Assembly (NCBI GenBank): GCA_963576725.1
Contig: OY755242.1
Span: 2,060,404 to 2,124,403, forward strand
Direction of reading: 5' to 3'
DNA length: 64,000 nt
DNA from: Azorinus chamasolen
Taxonomy: Eukaryota > Mollusca > Bivalvia > Cardiida > Solecurtidae
Shown: positions 22,485-34,730 of the stretch, in pieces
How the letters are laid out: every line of letters starts with the position of its first letter
How positions within the stretch are numbered: position 1 is the first letter of the stretch
The notes under the pieces: model-generated
Seen by the model: the letters and a program-made list of their open reading frames with translations, nothing else
Told to the model about the DNA's origin: nothing
Databases searched by the model: none
Translations under genes and position numbers: made by a program

Positions 22485-24067
22485 CAAGAGATGTCACAGT
22501 CATGTGACAAATGCCCCCAAAAATTGTACCCTGTGACCTTGACCTTTGACCCATGGACCAGGGAGTTGACACATCGTCTTTGTGTGGTGAACATTTGTGC
22601 CAGGTTCCTTTGAAATCCATTCACAGATAAACAAGTAATTGTACCCTGAGACCTTGACCTTTGACATATGGACCGGGGAGCTGAACGCGACACATCGTCT
22701 TTGTCTGGTGAAACTCTGTGCCAAGTTATATTGAAATCCATTGATAGATAAAGATGTTACAGACGGGACACCAAATTTGTGACAAAGTAATTGTACCCTG
22801 TGACCTTGACCTTTGACCCATGGACCAAGGAGTTGAAAGCGACACATCATCTTTGTCTGGTGAACATTTGTGCCAAATCATATTGAAATCCATTGATATA
22901 TAAAGAAGTTACAGACTGGACACGAAATTTGTGACAAAGTAATTGTACCCTGTGACCTTGACCTTTGACCCATGGACCTGGGAGTTGAATGTGACACATC
23001 GTCTCTGCCTGGTGAACATTTGTGCCAAGTTATATTGAAATCCATTGACAGATGAAGAAGTTACAGACCGGACACGAAATTTGTGACAAAGTAATTGTAC
23101 CCTGTGACCTTGACCTTTGACCTATGGACCTGGGAGTTGAACGCGACACATCGACTCTGTGTGTTGAACATTTGTGGCAAGTTATATTGAAATCCATCGA
23201 TAGATGAAGAAGTTACAGATCGGACACCAAATTTGTAACAAAGTAATTGTACCGTGTGACCTTGACCTTTGACCCATGGACCTAAGAGTGGAACGCGACA
23301 CATCGTCTCTGTGTGTTGAACATTTGTGTCAAGTTATATTGAAATCCATCGATAGATGAAGAAGTTACAGACCGGACACGAAATTTGTAACAAAGTAATT
23401 GTACCCTGTGACCTTGACCTTTGACCCATGGACCTGGGAGTTGAACGCGACACATCGTCTCTGTCTGGTGAACATTTGTGTGAAGTTATATTGAAATCCA
23501 TTGATAGATGAAGAAGTTACAGACCGGACACGAAATTTGTGACAAAGTAATTGTACCCTGTGACCTTGACCTTTGACCCATGGACCAGGGAGTTGAACGC
23601 GACACATCGTCTCTGTCTGGTGAACATTTGTGGCAAGTTATATTGAAATCGATTGATTGATGAAGAAGTTACAGACCGGACACGAATTTGGGACGGAAGG
23701 AAGGACAGACGGACGGACATACTAACAAATGGGTAGTTGTGTGACTTTTTCCTTTGATCTTTTCTTGTGTGACTAGTCCCACAAGAAAAACTATTTTTGG
23801 CTCTAACTTTGGAAAAGAATGATCTGGAAGCTAACCCTAACCCTAACCCTATGTCCCACAACTGGCCAGGTTAATGTCACAAGAAATGGCCAGGTTAATG
23901 TCACAAGAGATGGCCAGGTTAATGATTTTACTTGTGGGACTAGTTAGAAAAAGTCACACAACTACCCTTTGGTGAGTGCGGACGGACGGACAGATGGACA
24001 GACGGAAGGACGGACAGACGGAAAGACGGACAATGCGACTACTATATGCCCACCGTTGGGGGCATAA
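22485..24067 (+). mobile_element. F2 element, complete, nested in the LINE, holding T copy B
   Basis: Starts CAAGAGATGTCACAGTCATG (hairpin GTCAC/GTGAC) and the box ATGCCCCC. The core has eight units of about 152 bases (CCCTGTGACCTTGACCTTTG, CAAGTTATATTGAAATCC). An ACGG/ACAG tract follows. It ends ATGCCCACCGTTGGGGGCAT then AA. The LINE frame (...EVYWK / ISYAPRL...) continues in phase across the element if no bases were duplicated. Confidence 0.9.
23725..23979 (+). mobile_element. T element, copy B
   Basis: Has the inverted GGGTAGTTGTG / CACAACTACCC ends and CCCTAA units near 23832-23852. It lies between GGACGGACAT and GTGCGGACGGACGG in the F2 carrier. It differs from copy A by a few substitutions only, for example GTGTGACTAGTCC in the inner palindrome. 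Confidence 0.85.
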
Positions 24068-24805
24068 TAATTTCATATGCTCCTCGTCTGCAAATTGTGC
24101 ATCTGTTATCTGGACTACACCACTTTCTGCAACCTGACTGAATCTCAGTTTGCCATAAAATTGTTGGCTCATTTTGTTTAAATGTATTGAGTAGCCCCTG
24201 AAAATGGGTAGGATAATACATCAGGGTTGTGTTGTTATACGAGTTAAACCGCTATCTGTATGCAGCATGTATAATGTAAATATACCTATTTATGCTGCAG
24301 GTCAACTGTCTGAATGTTGTGCAATAATACCTCGATAAATCGAAATTTTAACGCGGAACATTTGGGAAATGGCAGGTAGTTGACATTTACATACTGGAAA
24401 CTGTGCAGACCCCCTCCCCAGGGGACAGTTCTTCTGCATGCCTCCAGACCTGCAATAAGCTGCTTCATGTCCTGGAGAGCAGTGCAGATATTTGGTTGAG
24501 TCTTTAGTACATGTATTATAAATATAGATATTGTCTTTAATTGTTTTGCCTTAATGCATAAACACTTTTTTTTCGTCAAGCACTGTTGACATGTCTCTAA
24601 ATTTCGTTTCGTTAGTGATATATTGACGCGTGTAACTTTAGGCTTATTCAACTGTCTTTTTGTTAAGCATGTTTTGCACGTCTCTAAAATTCGTTTCGGT
24701 AGAGATATAATGACACATGTGACAGTATATTATACCTTTGTAGAACTTCTGTTCGATTATACAGATCTATATTTTGTTTCGATAGAGCTGTACATAGAGC
24801 AGGAA

Positions 24806-24838
24806 ACGCTCTCTCTCTTTCTCTCTCTCTCTCTCCAC
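24806..24838. repeat. (CT)n microsatellite
   Basis: CTCTCTCTTTCTCTCTCTCT run within the LINE 3' UTR region. Confidence 0.85.
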
Positions 24839-25108
24839 ATCGCTCACTCGATCCTCTCTGCTATTCCAATGTACATAACTTGAGCCTATTCGACACCTTT
24901 TTTCATTTATTCTGATCTTCTTTAATGCCTTGTGTTGTGTTGTATAAATATATGGTGTCGTTGTAGTTTCAAAACTGTAGTATATTATGCCTAGTTATGG
25001 TTGGTTGTAAGTGTCTGTATCTGCTATTGTTTGTATGTTGTCAGTTTGCTTGCATGTATATGGCTCTCCTATATTGGAGGAAATAAAGATTATTATTGAT
25101 AAGTTCTG

Positions 25109-25530
25109 GGCATTTATATCCCAAGCACCTTTGGCAATAGTTTGGAAATGCGGAATTCACAACAAAACCACCTATAGATATCATTAAGCTCCGGGACGGG
25201 TGCGAATTAACGACCAAATATTTTCCCATATCAGCTGTGTTTATCAGTGGTGAAGCTACTTCTAGGCGAATTTCTTAAGAAGGCGAATTTTTCATCGTCT
25301 TTAATTTGGGCAAACTTGACATTTATATATATCAAAACAAAACTGAAATATTAATTCCTCCCACTCTTGAAAAACTTAAGGAAATGCCGTTACACAGATT
25401 AATGAATGAATTAGCAAAAGTTAATTATAACACAGTTGAAATAAGTCCTGTTAACACTTGGTTTATCAGTAGCTTGGGTTACAATTGGGCTTTTATTAAC
25501 GGTTGTCATAGTCAGGTCATCTGTTGTAGA
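25109..25530 (+). repeat. Unclassified 400-base segment, copy 2
   Basis: Begins five bases after the LINE 3' end with the same first bases as copy 1 at 18656. It keeps about 20 bases (around CAATTGGGCTTTTATTAACG) that copy 1 lacks. An open frame continues from here to about 25716, but I recognise no domain in it. Confidence 0.65.
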
Positions 25531-25753
25531 ACGAAATGTAAAATTGTTATTAACCGCCTGTCAAAATGTATGTGTGAGAGATACGGGGATAAGCACGATG
25601 CGGATCAACAAGACGTTGAGCTCCGATCAATGGAGGCCGTTGGGATATCACCAACAACCGATTCTGCTTGCTTTGGGGTGAAGTTCGACACAGTTGACTT
25701 CTCGATATTTGGATGATATTTTTAACTAAGATAACCCTTTCTTTGATGTTCTG

Positions 25754-25972
25754 GTGAGTGAGTGAATTGGGTTTAACGTCCGACCAACAGTATTTCAGTT
25801 ATATGCAGACGGCACCCGCATGAGACAAGTTATAGTGCTGCCTCACTGAAATACCCCTGCCACGGGCACATGGCAAGGGCATCCCACCCAGTCACATTAT
25901 CCTGACACCGGGCCGACCAGTCCTAGAACTACACTTTTTAATGTCGAGCGCAGACAAGGGAGCTACTAGTAC
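25754..25972 (+). mobile_element. SINE-like insertion with 11-base target duplication
   Basis: 219 bases starting GTGAGTGAGTGAATTGGGTT and ending GGGAGCTACTAGTAC are flanked by the direct repeat TTGATGTTCTG (25743-25753 and 25973-25983). Removing it restores the RT frame (...NPFFDVL...). The GTGAGTGAGTGA start and the CACCGGGCCGACCAGTCCTA block recall SINEs common in molluscs; I could not place the A and B boxes. Confidence 0.8.
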
Positions 25973-26480
25973 TTGATGTTCTGTATCCTACAATTTATCC
26001 TAAAGAACTCAAATTGAATAAAGCTAACCTGTCCGACAATTTACAGCGTTTCTTGATCTAGACCTTAAAATTGATATTTAAATGGAATGATTTCTTCTAA
26101 AATATATAGCAAAAGAGACGATTTTGATTTTAATATTGTAAATTTCCCTCGTCTTGACGGAGGTATTCCCCGTGCAACATCTTACGGGGTTTATATATCT
26201 CAACTTATTCGTTTTGCTAGAGCTTGTTCATCTATTGACTATTTTAACAGCAGAAATCTCATTTTAACTGAAAAGCTGCTTAAGCAAGGATATAGATACC
26301 GTAAACTAAGATAAACTTTCTCTAAATTTTACTATCGAAATCTCTCACTTATTGGCAAGTACCAATGTAATCTGAAGGCGCTTCAGTGCGACACGGTATT
26401 TCACATCCTGAATTTTATGGTCATGTGATTTACAAACTGGACATATCCATTTTCTCACTTTGTTCATCAAATATGTTAAA

Positions 26481-28310
26481 CAAGAGGGCCATGATGGCCC
26501 TTAATCGCTCACCTGTTTGTAACAGATTAATGATTTCAATGACAGATTGCATAATTTGAAAAATCTTGGTAGAAAACCATCAGATGATGCTACATACTAA
26601 ATATAAAGAGTCTAGACCTTAAAGATTTTCCTATGAAAAACTTAAGCCCCAGGGCGGGGTCAATTTTGATCCAGGGTTCATAATTTGAAAATCTTGGTAG
26701 AGGACTATTAGATAATGCAACATACCAAATATCTAAGGTCTATGCCTTACAAGTTCAGAGAAGACTTTTAAAGATTTTTAAGAGAAGAATTTTAAAAACT
26801 TTCCTATAAAAAACTGATATGCCCCTGGGCGGGGAAGTTTTCAACCCAGGGGGCATAATTTGAACAATCTTGGTAGAAAACTATTAGAAAGCGCTACATA
26901 CCAAATAATAAAGGTCTCTGCCTTACAGTTTTGGAGAAGAAGATTCTTAAAGCTTTTCATATGAAAAACTGATAAGCCCCAGGGCGGGGCCATTTTTGAC
27001 CCAGGGGTAATAATTTGAATAATCTTGGTAGAAAACCATTAGATGATGCTACATACCAAATATCAAGGGCCTAGACCTTACAGTTCTGGAGGAGAAGATT
27101 TTTAAAGATTTTCCTATGAAAAACTGATAAGCCCTTTGGCGGGGCCATTTTTGGTCCGGGGTCATATTTTGATTAATCTTAGTAGAGAACGATTAAATAA
27201 TGCTACATACCAAATATCAAAGGTCTATACCTTATAATTTTAGAGAAGAATATATTTAAAGATTTTCCTATGAAAAACTGATAAGCCCCGGGCGGGGCCA
27301 TATTTGGCCCAGGGGTCATAATTTGAACAATTTTAGTAGAGGACCATTAGATCATGCTACATACCAAATATCAAAGGTCTATGCCTTACAGTTTCAGAGA
27401 AGATGATTTCTTCAAGATTCTCCTATGAAAAACTGATAAGCCCTGGGGCGGGGCCATTTTTGTCCTGGGGGTCATAATTTGAACAATCTTGGTAGAAGAC
27501 CATTAGATGATGCTACATACCAAATACCAAAGGTCTATTCCTTACATTTTCAGAGAAGAAGATTTTTAAAGATTTTCCTATGAAAAACTGATAAGCCCCA
27601 GGGTGGGGCCATTTTTGGCCCAGGGGTCATAATTTGAACAATCTTAGTAGAGGACCATTAGATGATGCTACATACCAAATATCAAAGGTCTATGCCTTAC
27701 AGTTTCAGAGAAGAAGATTTTTAAAGATTTTCCTATGAAAAACTGATAAGCCCATGGGCGGGGCCATTTTTGTCCTGGGGGTCATACTTTGAACAATCTT
27801 AGTAGAGGACCATGAAATGATGCTACTATACCAAATACCAAAGGTCTATGCCTTACATTTTCAGAGAAGAAGATTTTTAAAATTTTCCTATGAAAAACTG
27901 ATAAGCCCCGGGGTGGGGCCATTTTTGGCCCAGGGGTCATTATTTGAACAATCTTAGTAGAGGACCATTAGATGATGCTACATACCAAATAACAAAGGTC
28001 TATGCCTTACAGTTTCAGAGAAGAAGATTTTTAAAGATTTTCCTACGAAAAACTGATCAGCCCTGGGGCGGGGCCATTTTTGGCCCGGGGGACATAATTT
28101 GAACAATCTTTGTAGAGGACCATTACATCATACTACATACCAAATATCAAAGCTCTTGGCTTTGTAGTTCCAGAGAAGAAGATGTTTAAGTAAATTGTTG
28201 TCGCCCGCACGTACGCACGACGCACAAGGCACATACGCACGACGCACGACGCCGGACATAGGATCATCCCAATAGCTCACCTTGGCACTTTGTGCCAGGT
28301 GAGCTAAAAA
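26481..28310 (+). mobile_element. F1 element, complete, nested in the Penelope-like fragment
   Basis: The ends are CAAGAGGGCCATGATGGCCC and AGCTCACCTTGGCACTTTGT with the closing GGTGAGCTAAAAA. The core has about ten units containing GAAAAACTGATAAGCCC; the tract before the end is ACGCACGACGCAC-like rather than GGAC. Joining base 26480 to 28311 gives ...GTTAAA|TTCATT..., an uninterrupted RT frame (FIKYVKFIKKGYDP), so no target duplication. Confidence 0.9.
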
Positions 28311-28737
28311 TTCATTAAAAAGGGATATGATCCTATAGTACTACAACATACTGCATGTTTGGTTGTCAACCCTTTTACAGTTGGCAATCACACTTGCCTC
28401 TTTGCATGTACGCAGACAAGAAAGGTTTAGTACTCTAGCTATGAAGGCGACCTCTTAAATCCAGAAACGGAAGGATATCAAGCTGTACTATTTCATTTTT
28501 GTTGTACCCTTTACTACTTTCTACAGTTACTCTGTTTGCAGCTCAATCATTGAGTACACTAGCGATAGGTGGATACAGTTTGTTCACTTAAATATTTTCG
28601 TTATACATGCACTTTACCACTATATTTGCCATCGCGGTTGTTGTTGATTGGTCGGAGAGGGGATACGTTTATTTACACTGTTTGTCTTTTAGGGTGGGGA
28701 TGGAATAAGTGTGAGGTTGGGAGTCCATAAACCGGTT

Positions 28738-28757
28738 CCCCCCCCCCCCCCCCCCCA
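28738..28757. repeat. C-run
   Basis: Almost uninterrupted C in the Penelope-like tail, where other copies have ACCGGTTTAAACCCCCAGTG; it looks like a local expansion of that C-rich motif. Confidence 0.85.
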
Positions 28758-28960
28758 GTGACTTTTGTCACTGACTGTTCCAAGGCGGTACTTCCATCTT
28801 CCCCCTATTGAATGTTTGTTTTGTCTTTGTGCGTCTCTTGATGTTTTTATAGTTGTGTATATTTGCTGTTTCCTTGTGTTGCTGTTCGGGCGTCTGTTTG
28901 TTCTGTATGTGGTGTCTCCTGCAGGACTCATTTTTGTAGTTTCATACAGGGGCACAGTCA

Positions 28961-29893
28961 GAGAGAGAGAGAGGCTGTATCCATATGTTTATATACCAGT
29001 GACAGGTTCTGGTCAATTGTCATGACTAGAATGAGAGTGGTGTAGCGATGCAACGGCCACAAGTGACATTGTTCCTGGGACTGTACATATTTGTAAATAG
29101 AATGGCGCCATACACTGTTTGTACCTATTGATTATATAGTAATGTCCAGGCAGGGATAACGACTATAATGGCATACCTTTCCTTGATAACACGTGTCGAT
29201 CAACTACTGTCCAGACACGGGTCTCATTGGGCCATGAAACGGAGGCAACGATACAAACGACACCAGGGCCTAAACCCGGCATCACGACGAGCGCAGGGAC
29301 GGGCGCAGACAACAGCCAGTGAGTTAGACGAATAACATTTAGTGTACTTTGGAGACTGTTGACTGTTATTGTTTTTCCCTTGGATTTATTAGGTGTGACG
29401 CCATTGGGTGACATTTGTATTTAATATGAACATTGGTAGTTAAATATATTTAAGTGACATTGGAGTTTAATGGGACATTGTTAGTTATATGTATTTAGTT
29501 GTTTATACCTCACTTGTTACCATCGTGTTACTACTATTTATACAGCTTTGGCTTAAATTTTGTAATTCGAATTTCAAAACTTCATTTTCATAGGGACTAA
29601 TGTAACATGATGGCCTGCTGCCAGAAAGGAGTCACGAGGACGCTACCTGATCACTAGCCGATATCGTGCACTGCTGGGGAACCTATGATAACAGGCTGGC
29701 AAGAGACATGTGATCTCAGGTTCAAATAAAATGGGCAGCAGAAGTCGGCACGGCGGAGAGGCGCAGGGAGAGGCGCAGAGAGAGTTAGAGCGCTAGGAGC
29801 AGAAACTAGCTGTTAAGTAAAATGTAAAAACCACTATACTATCGTAGCTTGTTCATATTCCCCTTACTGTGTTACAATAAGTGGTACAATTAT
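28961..29893. other. Unclassified sequence
   Basis: Contains a short (AG)n at 28960-28975 and a GC-richer part near 29740-29800 (GGCGCAGGGAGAGGCGCAGA). No recognised element ends or exons. Confidence 0.35.
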
Positions 29894-29894
29894 A

Positions 29895-29990
29895 ACTAGA
29901 ACTATCACTTAAAAGTCATGGCAGTTTGATTGCAAATTCAAGTCAGTGACACCAACTACCCATGTAACTGGACAAAAACACAAAGAGGGC
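29895..29990 (+). mobile_element. F3 5'-end fragment
   Basis: CTAGAACTATCACTTAAAAG resembles the F3 start, then GGCAGTTTGATTGCAAATTC as in the F3 copies at 32492 and 44872. It is cut off by the F1 start at 29991. Confidence 0.65.
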
Positions 29991-30388
29991 CAGAATGGCC
30001 CTGAAGCGCTCACCAAACAATCAGCGAAGAAGATTTTCAAAGTTTTCACTATATGTTTCTATTGAAAACTAGCCCGTTCTGGGGCAGGCAGGGTAAATTT
30101 TGACCAAATGGGGACACTTTATATATATAACATTTGTAGAGGACCTGAACATTATGCTATGTGCCAAATATGAAAGCTGAGAACCTTCTAGTTTCAGAGG
30201 AGAAGATTTTCAAAGTTTTCATTATATGTTTCTTTTGAAAACTAGCTACCCCCGGGGCGGGGCCAATTTTGACCCCAGGGGCATAATTTATATAACTTTT
30301 GTAGAGGACCTGAACATGATGCTATGTGCCAAATATGAAAGCTGAGAATCTTCCAGTTTCAGAGTAGAATATTAAAGTTTTCACTATA
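29991..30388 (+). mobile_element. F1 element, 3' part missing
   Basis: CAAAGAGGGCCAGAATGGCC start, then about two units of the AAAGCTGAGAACCTTCTAGT type. The array stops at a pogo-like terminus at 30389. Confidence 0.7.
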
Positions 30389-30470
30389 CAGTAAAACCCT
30401 GATCTCTCGAACACCTTGGGGACCATAAATTTTAGTTCGAATTAAGGGTGGTCCAAAAGATCTGAGTCTC
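30389..30470 (+). mobile_element. pogo/Tigger-type left end
   Basis: CAGTAAAACCCTGATCTCTC followed by GAACACCTTGGGGACCATAA, preceded by TA. A shorter complement TTCGAATTAAGGGTGGTCC follows within 60 bases. The matching right end is not certain; ends of a related type lie at 34938-34961 and 36520-36548. Confidence 0.55.
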
Positions 30471-31486
30471 ATATTCATTTGGTAGCAAATGGTACAGAAA
30501 TTGTTCGAAGGTGAGTTTGAGAATAAATTATTTTCATGTCGAAAATGAATAAACAAACTTCTATAACAAAACTCGCTGTCAGGGGTGTAAATTATTTTCA
30601 GAAGCTACTCGTCCTGCAGGACTAGTGACCACTGAAATCCACTCGCCCTTATGCAACTTTCACTCGCGCTTGGTTTTTCATACATATGTACTCTTTAAAA
30701 GCCGGTGTGATCTATATCATATGAAGTTGATTATAAATGAAGATAAAAATTAATTTAGCATATATTTTTATTGCCAAAAAACAAGCCTGTTTAAACTTCA
30801 AATCACTAAGTCATGCAGGATCAGTGCAACCTTGTATAATCTATGATCTATTAAATCAGTGAAATGTTCAGCAAATGGTTGGATTCCAAACTATTTTCGA
30901 TCAACCAGTCATCAAAATGTGGCATAAACACATCAATTGCTTTCAGGTATGAACGTAATTACTGTAATTAACACATCCTCTGCTATTATACTAAATAATT
31001 GCCAGTTTGACGAAACTCCTTTTTTCATAAAGGCCAGTTTGATGAACCGGTAGTTTGACATAACCACCATAATCCTTTTAGCCCATTCAAACTCATGGAA
31101 CCATTTTTCTTGATCTCGTACTTTATAATACTGTTTCTGTGGTTCTTTCTTTCTTTTCTCTTTCTTTTTCCTTTTTGTCATCACCTCCAACCCATTCTTC
31201 CTCCCCGGAGAACAAATGAAAGCTTGTTTGTTTGGACATTTTGACATATTGCGGTGCTTATGTTTTTTTCGGCCTCTTATGTTTTTACTCGTTAAAGTTA
31301 GGTATGAAAGCGTCAAAGGTTTAAATCAAGATTTTTTCAAGGAATTAGTGAACGAGTCTGAAAGCGGTTTATTGATGCAGTCCGTGTTGTCTTTGAAGTG
31401 TGGAATTAAAAAGGAAATAATTTTGTAGGGACCAATATTCCATTTGAGTGTAAATAAACATCAACAATATTCCATTTAAGAGTAAA
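30471..31486. other. Unclassified sequence
   Basis: Includes a pyrimidine-rich stretch (TTCTTTCTTTTCTCTTTCTT) near 31140-31175. About 30 bases at 31341-31370 (GGAATTAGTGAACGAGTCTG...) recur inverted at 35002-35030, which may be remnants of one transposon. No gene recognised. Confidence 0.35.
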
Positions 31487-32425
31487 CAAGGGCATGTTGT
31501 ATTGCTATGCAAGACATGAGTCCCCCACCGGACTGAAAAAAACCTCCACTCTCCCCACCCCACCCACCCATGGTGTGGTTGACCATGGTACATGTATATA
31601 CATGACCACCTGAATGGTATTAGTACCTACTTTCATACATTGAATCAGTAAATAAAAAGTTATTGTCCCGACAAGAAAATATGAAAAAGGGGAGTAACTC
31701 CCCCTCATCATGCGTGTTCCATATGTGAAGTTTCAAATCAATTGAACCAGTAGAGAAAGAGTTATTTTCCGGACAAAAAAAATATGAAAAAGGGGAATAA
31801 CTCCAAAAATATTGATGCTAGAGTTATGGTCCTTGTGTATGACACTACCCCTTATCATGATTGTTCCATATGTGAAGTTTCAAATCAATTGAACTAGTAG
31901 ATAAAGAGTTATTGTCCGGACAAAAAAATATGTAAAAGGGGAATAACTCCAAAAATATTGATGCTAGAGTTATGACCCTTGTGCATGACACTAGCCCTCA
32001 TCATGCTTTTTCAATGTGTGAAGTTATAATGAATTTGGCCTAACTTTGTAGGAGATATGGCCCTGACACGAAGTGTGACAGACGGACTGACAAGAAAATA
32101 TGAAAAAGGGGAATAACTCCAAAAATATTGATGCTAGAGTTATGGCCCTTGTGTATGACACTACCCCTTATCATGATTGTTCCATATGTGAAGTTTCAAA
32201 TCAATTGAACCAGTAGATAAAGAGTTATTGTCCGGACAAAAAAATATGTAAAAGGGGAACAACTCCAAAAATATTGATGCTAGAGTTATGACCCTTGTGC
32301 ATGACACTAGCCCTCATCATGCTTCTTCAATGTGTAAAGTTATAATGAATTTGGCCTAACTTTGTAGGAGATATGGCCCGGACAAGAAGCGTGACAGACG
32401 GACGGACGGACAGACGGACATCCTA

Positions 32426-34730
32426 ACAAATGGGTAGTTGTGTGACTTTTTCCTTTGATCTTTTCTTGTGGGACTAGTCCCACAAGTAAAACTAGAACTA
32501 TCACTAAAGGTGATGAATACCCCCACACGGCAGCCTTGATTGCAAATCCAAGTTTTGAACATGTAACAGGACCAAATAACAAAAATACCCAAAGTTCAAA
32601 TAGAGAAAATTCTGTAATTTATGCCAAGTATCAAGTGAATCAGGTTGAAAGTGAAGGAGGAGTTCAAAGTACAAGATTTTGCCTGCCAATATCATGACCA
32701 ATTTCAAGGCCAAAGGCCAAGGTCAAGGTCACAGAGACCTGAAATTTGTGTCTTGCACATCTACTACTCCTGAGTAACATTTATGCCAAGTATCAAATGA
32801 ATCAGGTTGAAAGTGAAGGAGGAGTTTGCCGTACAAGATTTTGCTTGCCAATTTTAAGACCAATTTCAAGGCCAAAGGTCAAGGTCACAGAGATTTTAAA
32901 TTTGTGTCTTGCACATCTACTATTCCTGAGTAACATTTATGCCAAGTATCAAGTTAATCAGGTTGAAATTGAAGGAGGAGTTCAAAGTACAAGATTTTGC
33001 CTGCCTATTTCAAGACCAATTTCAAGACCAAAGGTCAAGGTCAAGGTCACAGAGATCTGAAATTTGTGTCTTGCACATCTACTACTCCTGAGTAACATTT
33101 ATGCCAAGTATCAAGTGAATCAGGTTGAAATTGAAGGAGAAGTTCAAAGTACAAGATTTTGCCTGCCAATTTCAAGACCAATTTCAAGGCCAAAGGTCAA
33201 GGTCAAGGTCACAGAGACCTGAAATTTGTGTCTTGCACATCTACTACTCCTGAGTAACATTTATGCCAAGTATCAAGTTAATCAGGTTGAAATTGATGGA
33301 GGAGTTCAAAGTACAAGATTTTGCCTGCCTATTTCAAGACCAATTTCAAGACCAAAGGTCAAGGTCAAGGTCACAGAGATCTGAAATTTGTGTCTTGCAC
33401 ATCTACTACTCCTGAGTAACATTTATGCCAAGTATCAAGTGAATCAGGTTGAAATTGAAGGAGAAGTTCAAAGTACAAGATTTTGCCTGCCAATATCATG
33501 ACCAATTTCAAGGCCAAAGGTCAAGGTCACAGAGACCTGAAATTTGTGTCTTGCACATCTACTACTCCTGAGTAACATTTATGCCAAGAATCAAGTGAAT
33601 CAGGTTGAAAGTGAAGGAGGAGTTCAAAGTACAAGATTTTGCCTGCCAATTTCAAGACCAATTTCAAGGCCAAAGGTCAAGGTCAAGGTCACAGAGACCT
33701 GAAATTTGTGTCTTGCACATCTACTATTCCTGAGTAACATTTATGCCAAGTATCAAGTGAATCAGGTTGAATGTGAAGGAGGAGTTCAAAGTACAAGATT
33801 TTGCCTGCCAATTATAAGACCAATTTCAAGGCCAAAGGTCAGGGTCAAGGTCACAGAGACCTGAAATTTGTGTCTTGCACATCTACTACTCCTGAGTAAC
33901 ATTTATGCCAAGTATCAAGTGAATCAGGTTGAAATTGAAGGAGGAGTTCAAAGTACAAGATTTTGCCTGCCAATTTCAAGACCAATTTCAAGGCCAAAGG
34001 TCAAGGTCAAGGTCACAGAGACCTGAAATTTGTGTCTTGCACATCTACTACTCCTGAGTAACATTTATGCCAAGTATCAAGTGAATCAGGTTGAAAGTGA
34101 AGGAGGAGTTCAAAGTACAAGATTTTGCCTGCCAATTTCAAGACCAATTTCAAGGCCAAAGGTCAAGGTCAAGGTCACAGAGACCTGAAATTTGTGTCTT
34201 GCACATCTACTACTCCTGAGTAACATTTATGCCAAGTATCAAGTGAATCAGGTTGAATGTGAAGGAGGAGTTCAAAGTACAAGCTTTTGTCTGCCAATTT
34301 CAAGACCAATTTCAAGGCCAAAGGTCAAGGTCAAGGTCACAGAGACCTGAAATTTGTGTCTTGCACATCTACTACTCCTGATTAACAATTATGCCAAGTG
34401 TCAAGTGAATCGGGTTGAAACTGAAGGAGGAGTTCGCCGTACAAGATTTTGCAGACAGACCGACCGACCGACCGACCGCCCGACCGACCGACAGGCTGAT
34501 TCCAGTATACCCCCCTCAAACTCTGTTTGTGGGGGTATAACTATTTTTGGCTCTAACTTTGGAATAGAATGATCTGGAAGCTAACCCTAACCCTAACCCT
34601 ATGTCCCACAACTGGCCAGGTTAATGTCACAAGAAATGGCCAGGTTAATGTCACAAGAGATGGCCAGGTTAATGATTTTACTTGTGCGACTAGTTAGAAA
34701 AAGTCACACAACTACCCTTTGGTGAGTGCG
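32426..34730 (+). mobile_element. T element, copy C, split by F3
   Basis: The left part 32426-32491 has the GGGTAGTTGTG end and the inner palindrome. The right part 34541-34730 has the CTATTTTTGGCTC block, CCCTAA units near 34581-34602 and the closing end. Joined, they equal the uninterrupted copy D (GTAAAA|CTATTTTT), so F3 added no duplicated bases. Confidence 0.85.
32492..34540 (+). mobile_element. F3 element, complete, nested in T
   Basis: Starts CTAGAACTATCACTAAAGGT (hairpin ATCAC/GTGAT) and the box ATACCCCC. The core has about twelve units of 162 bases (CTTGCACATCTACTACTCCT, AAGGTCAAGGTCAAGGTCAC). A GACCGACCGACC tract follows. It ends ATACCCCCCTCAAACTCTGT, a GGGGGTAT arm and AA. No coding capacity; the frames across units shift. 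Confidence 0.9.

Larger units (their letters stand above)
19042..25104 (+). pseudogene. Non-LTR (LINE) retrotransposon C-terminal region, broken, holding F5 and F2
   Basis: Three pieces on the plus strand add up to one LINE. 19050-19188 reads SAVIVTNEKLSGRANCDRNW and SYTHLGILCN, as in the region after the RT active site. 21597-22484 reads LPKALYGCE-like residues (frame shifted), LEIAHRFCLKFI, IDKRKLIFLGQLCRLD and a cysteine cluster RCKQCDKL. 24068-24190 reads ISYAPRLQIVHLLSGLHHFL before a stop. A 3' UTR follows and ends in AATAAAGATTATTATTG. Several stops and frameshifts are present. The RT catalytic domain is not in the window. Confidence 0.7.
25698..28960 (+). pseudogene. Penelope-like reverse transcriptase fragment with 3' tail, holding a SINE and F1
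   Basis: The RT core is recognised by RYLDDIF at 25703-25720 (the YxDD active-site block). Next come YPKELKLNKANLSD near 25990 and KRDDFDFNIVNFP...YGVYISQLIRFARACSS at 26110-26240. The C-terminal KKGYDPIVLQHTACLV follows at 28316-28365. The frame has stops and shifts. Everything upstream of the YLDD block is missing. The tail at 28450-28960 matches, in reverse orientation, those at 6201, 13150 and 40166. Penelope versus another RT clade is from recalled family resemblance. Confidence 0.7.

Noticed and set aside
22418..23861. Minus-strand open frames of 80-120 codons in the F2 arrays (MCRVQLPGPWVKGQGHRVQ type)
   Set aside because: They repeat with the 152-base unit, change frame from unit to unit because 152 is not a multiple of three, and end at array edges. 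They are by-products of the repeat; the same applies at 57100-58625 and 62428-63769.
23954..24172. Minus-strand frame MSQQFYGKLRFSQVAESG with an acceptor-like site, first taken as another host exon
   Set aside because: The opposite strand reads ISYAPRLQIVHLLSGLHHFL, the continuation of the LINE C-terminus across F2, and no donor exists on the minus strand.
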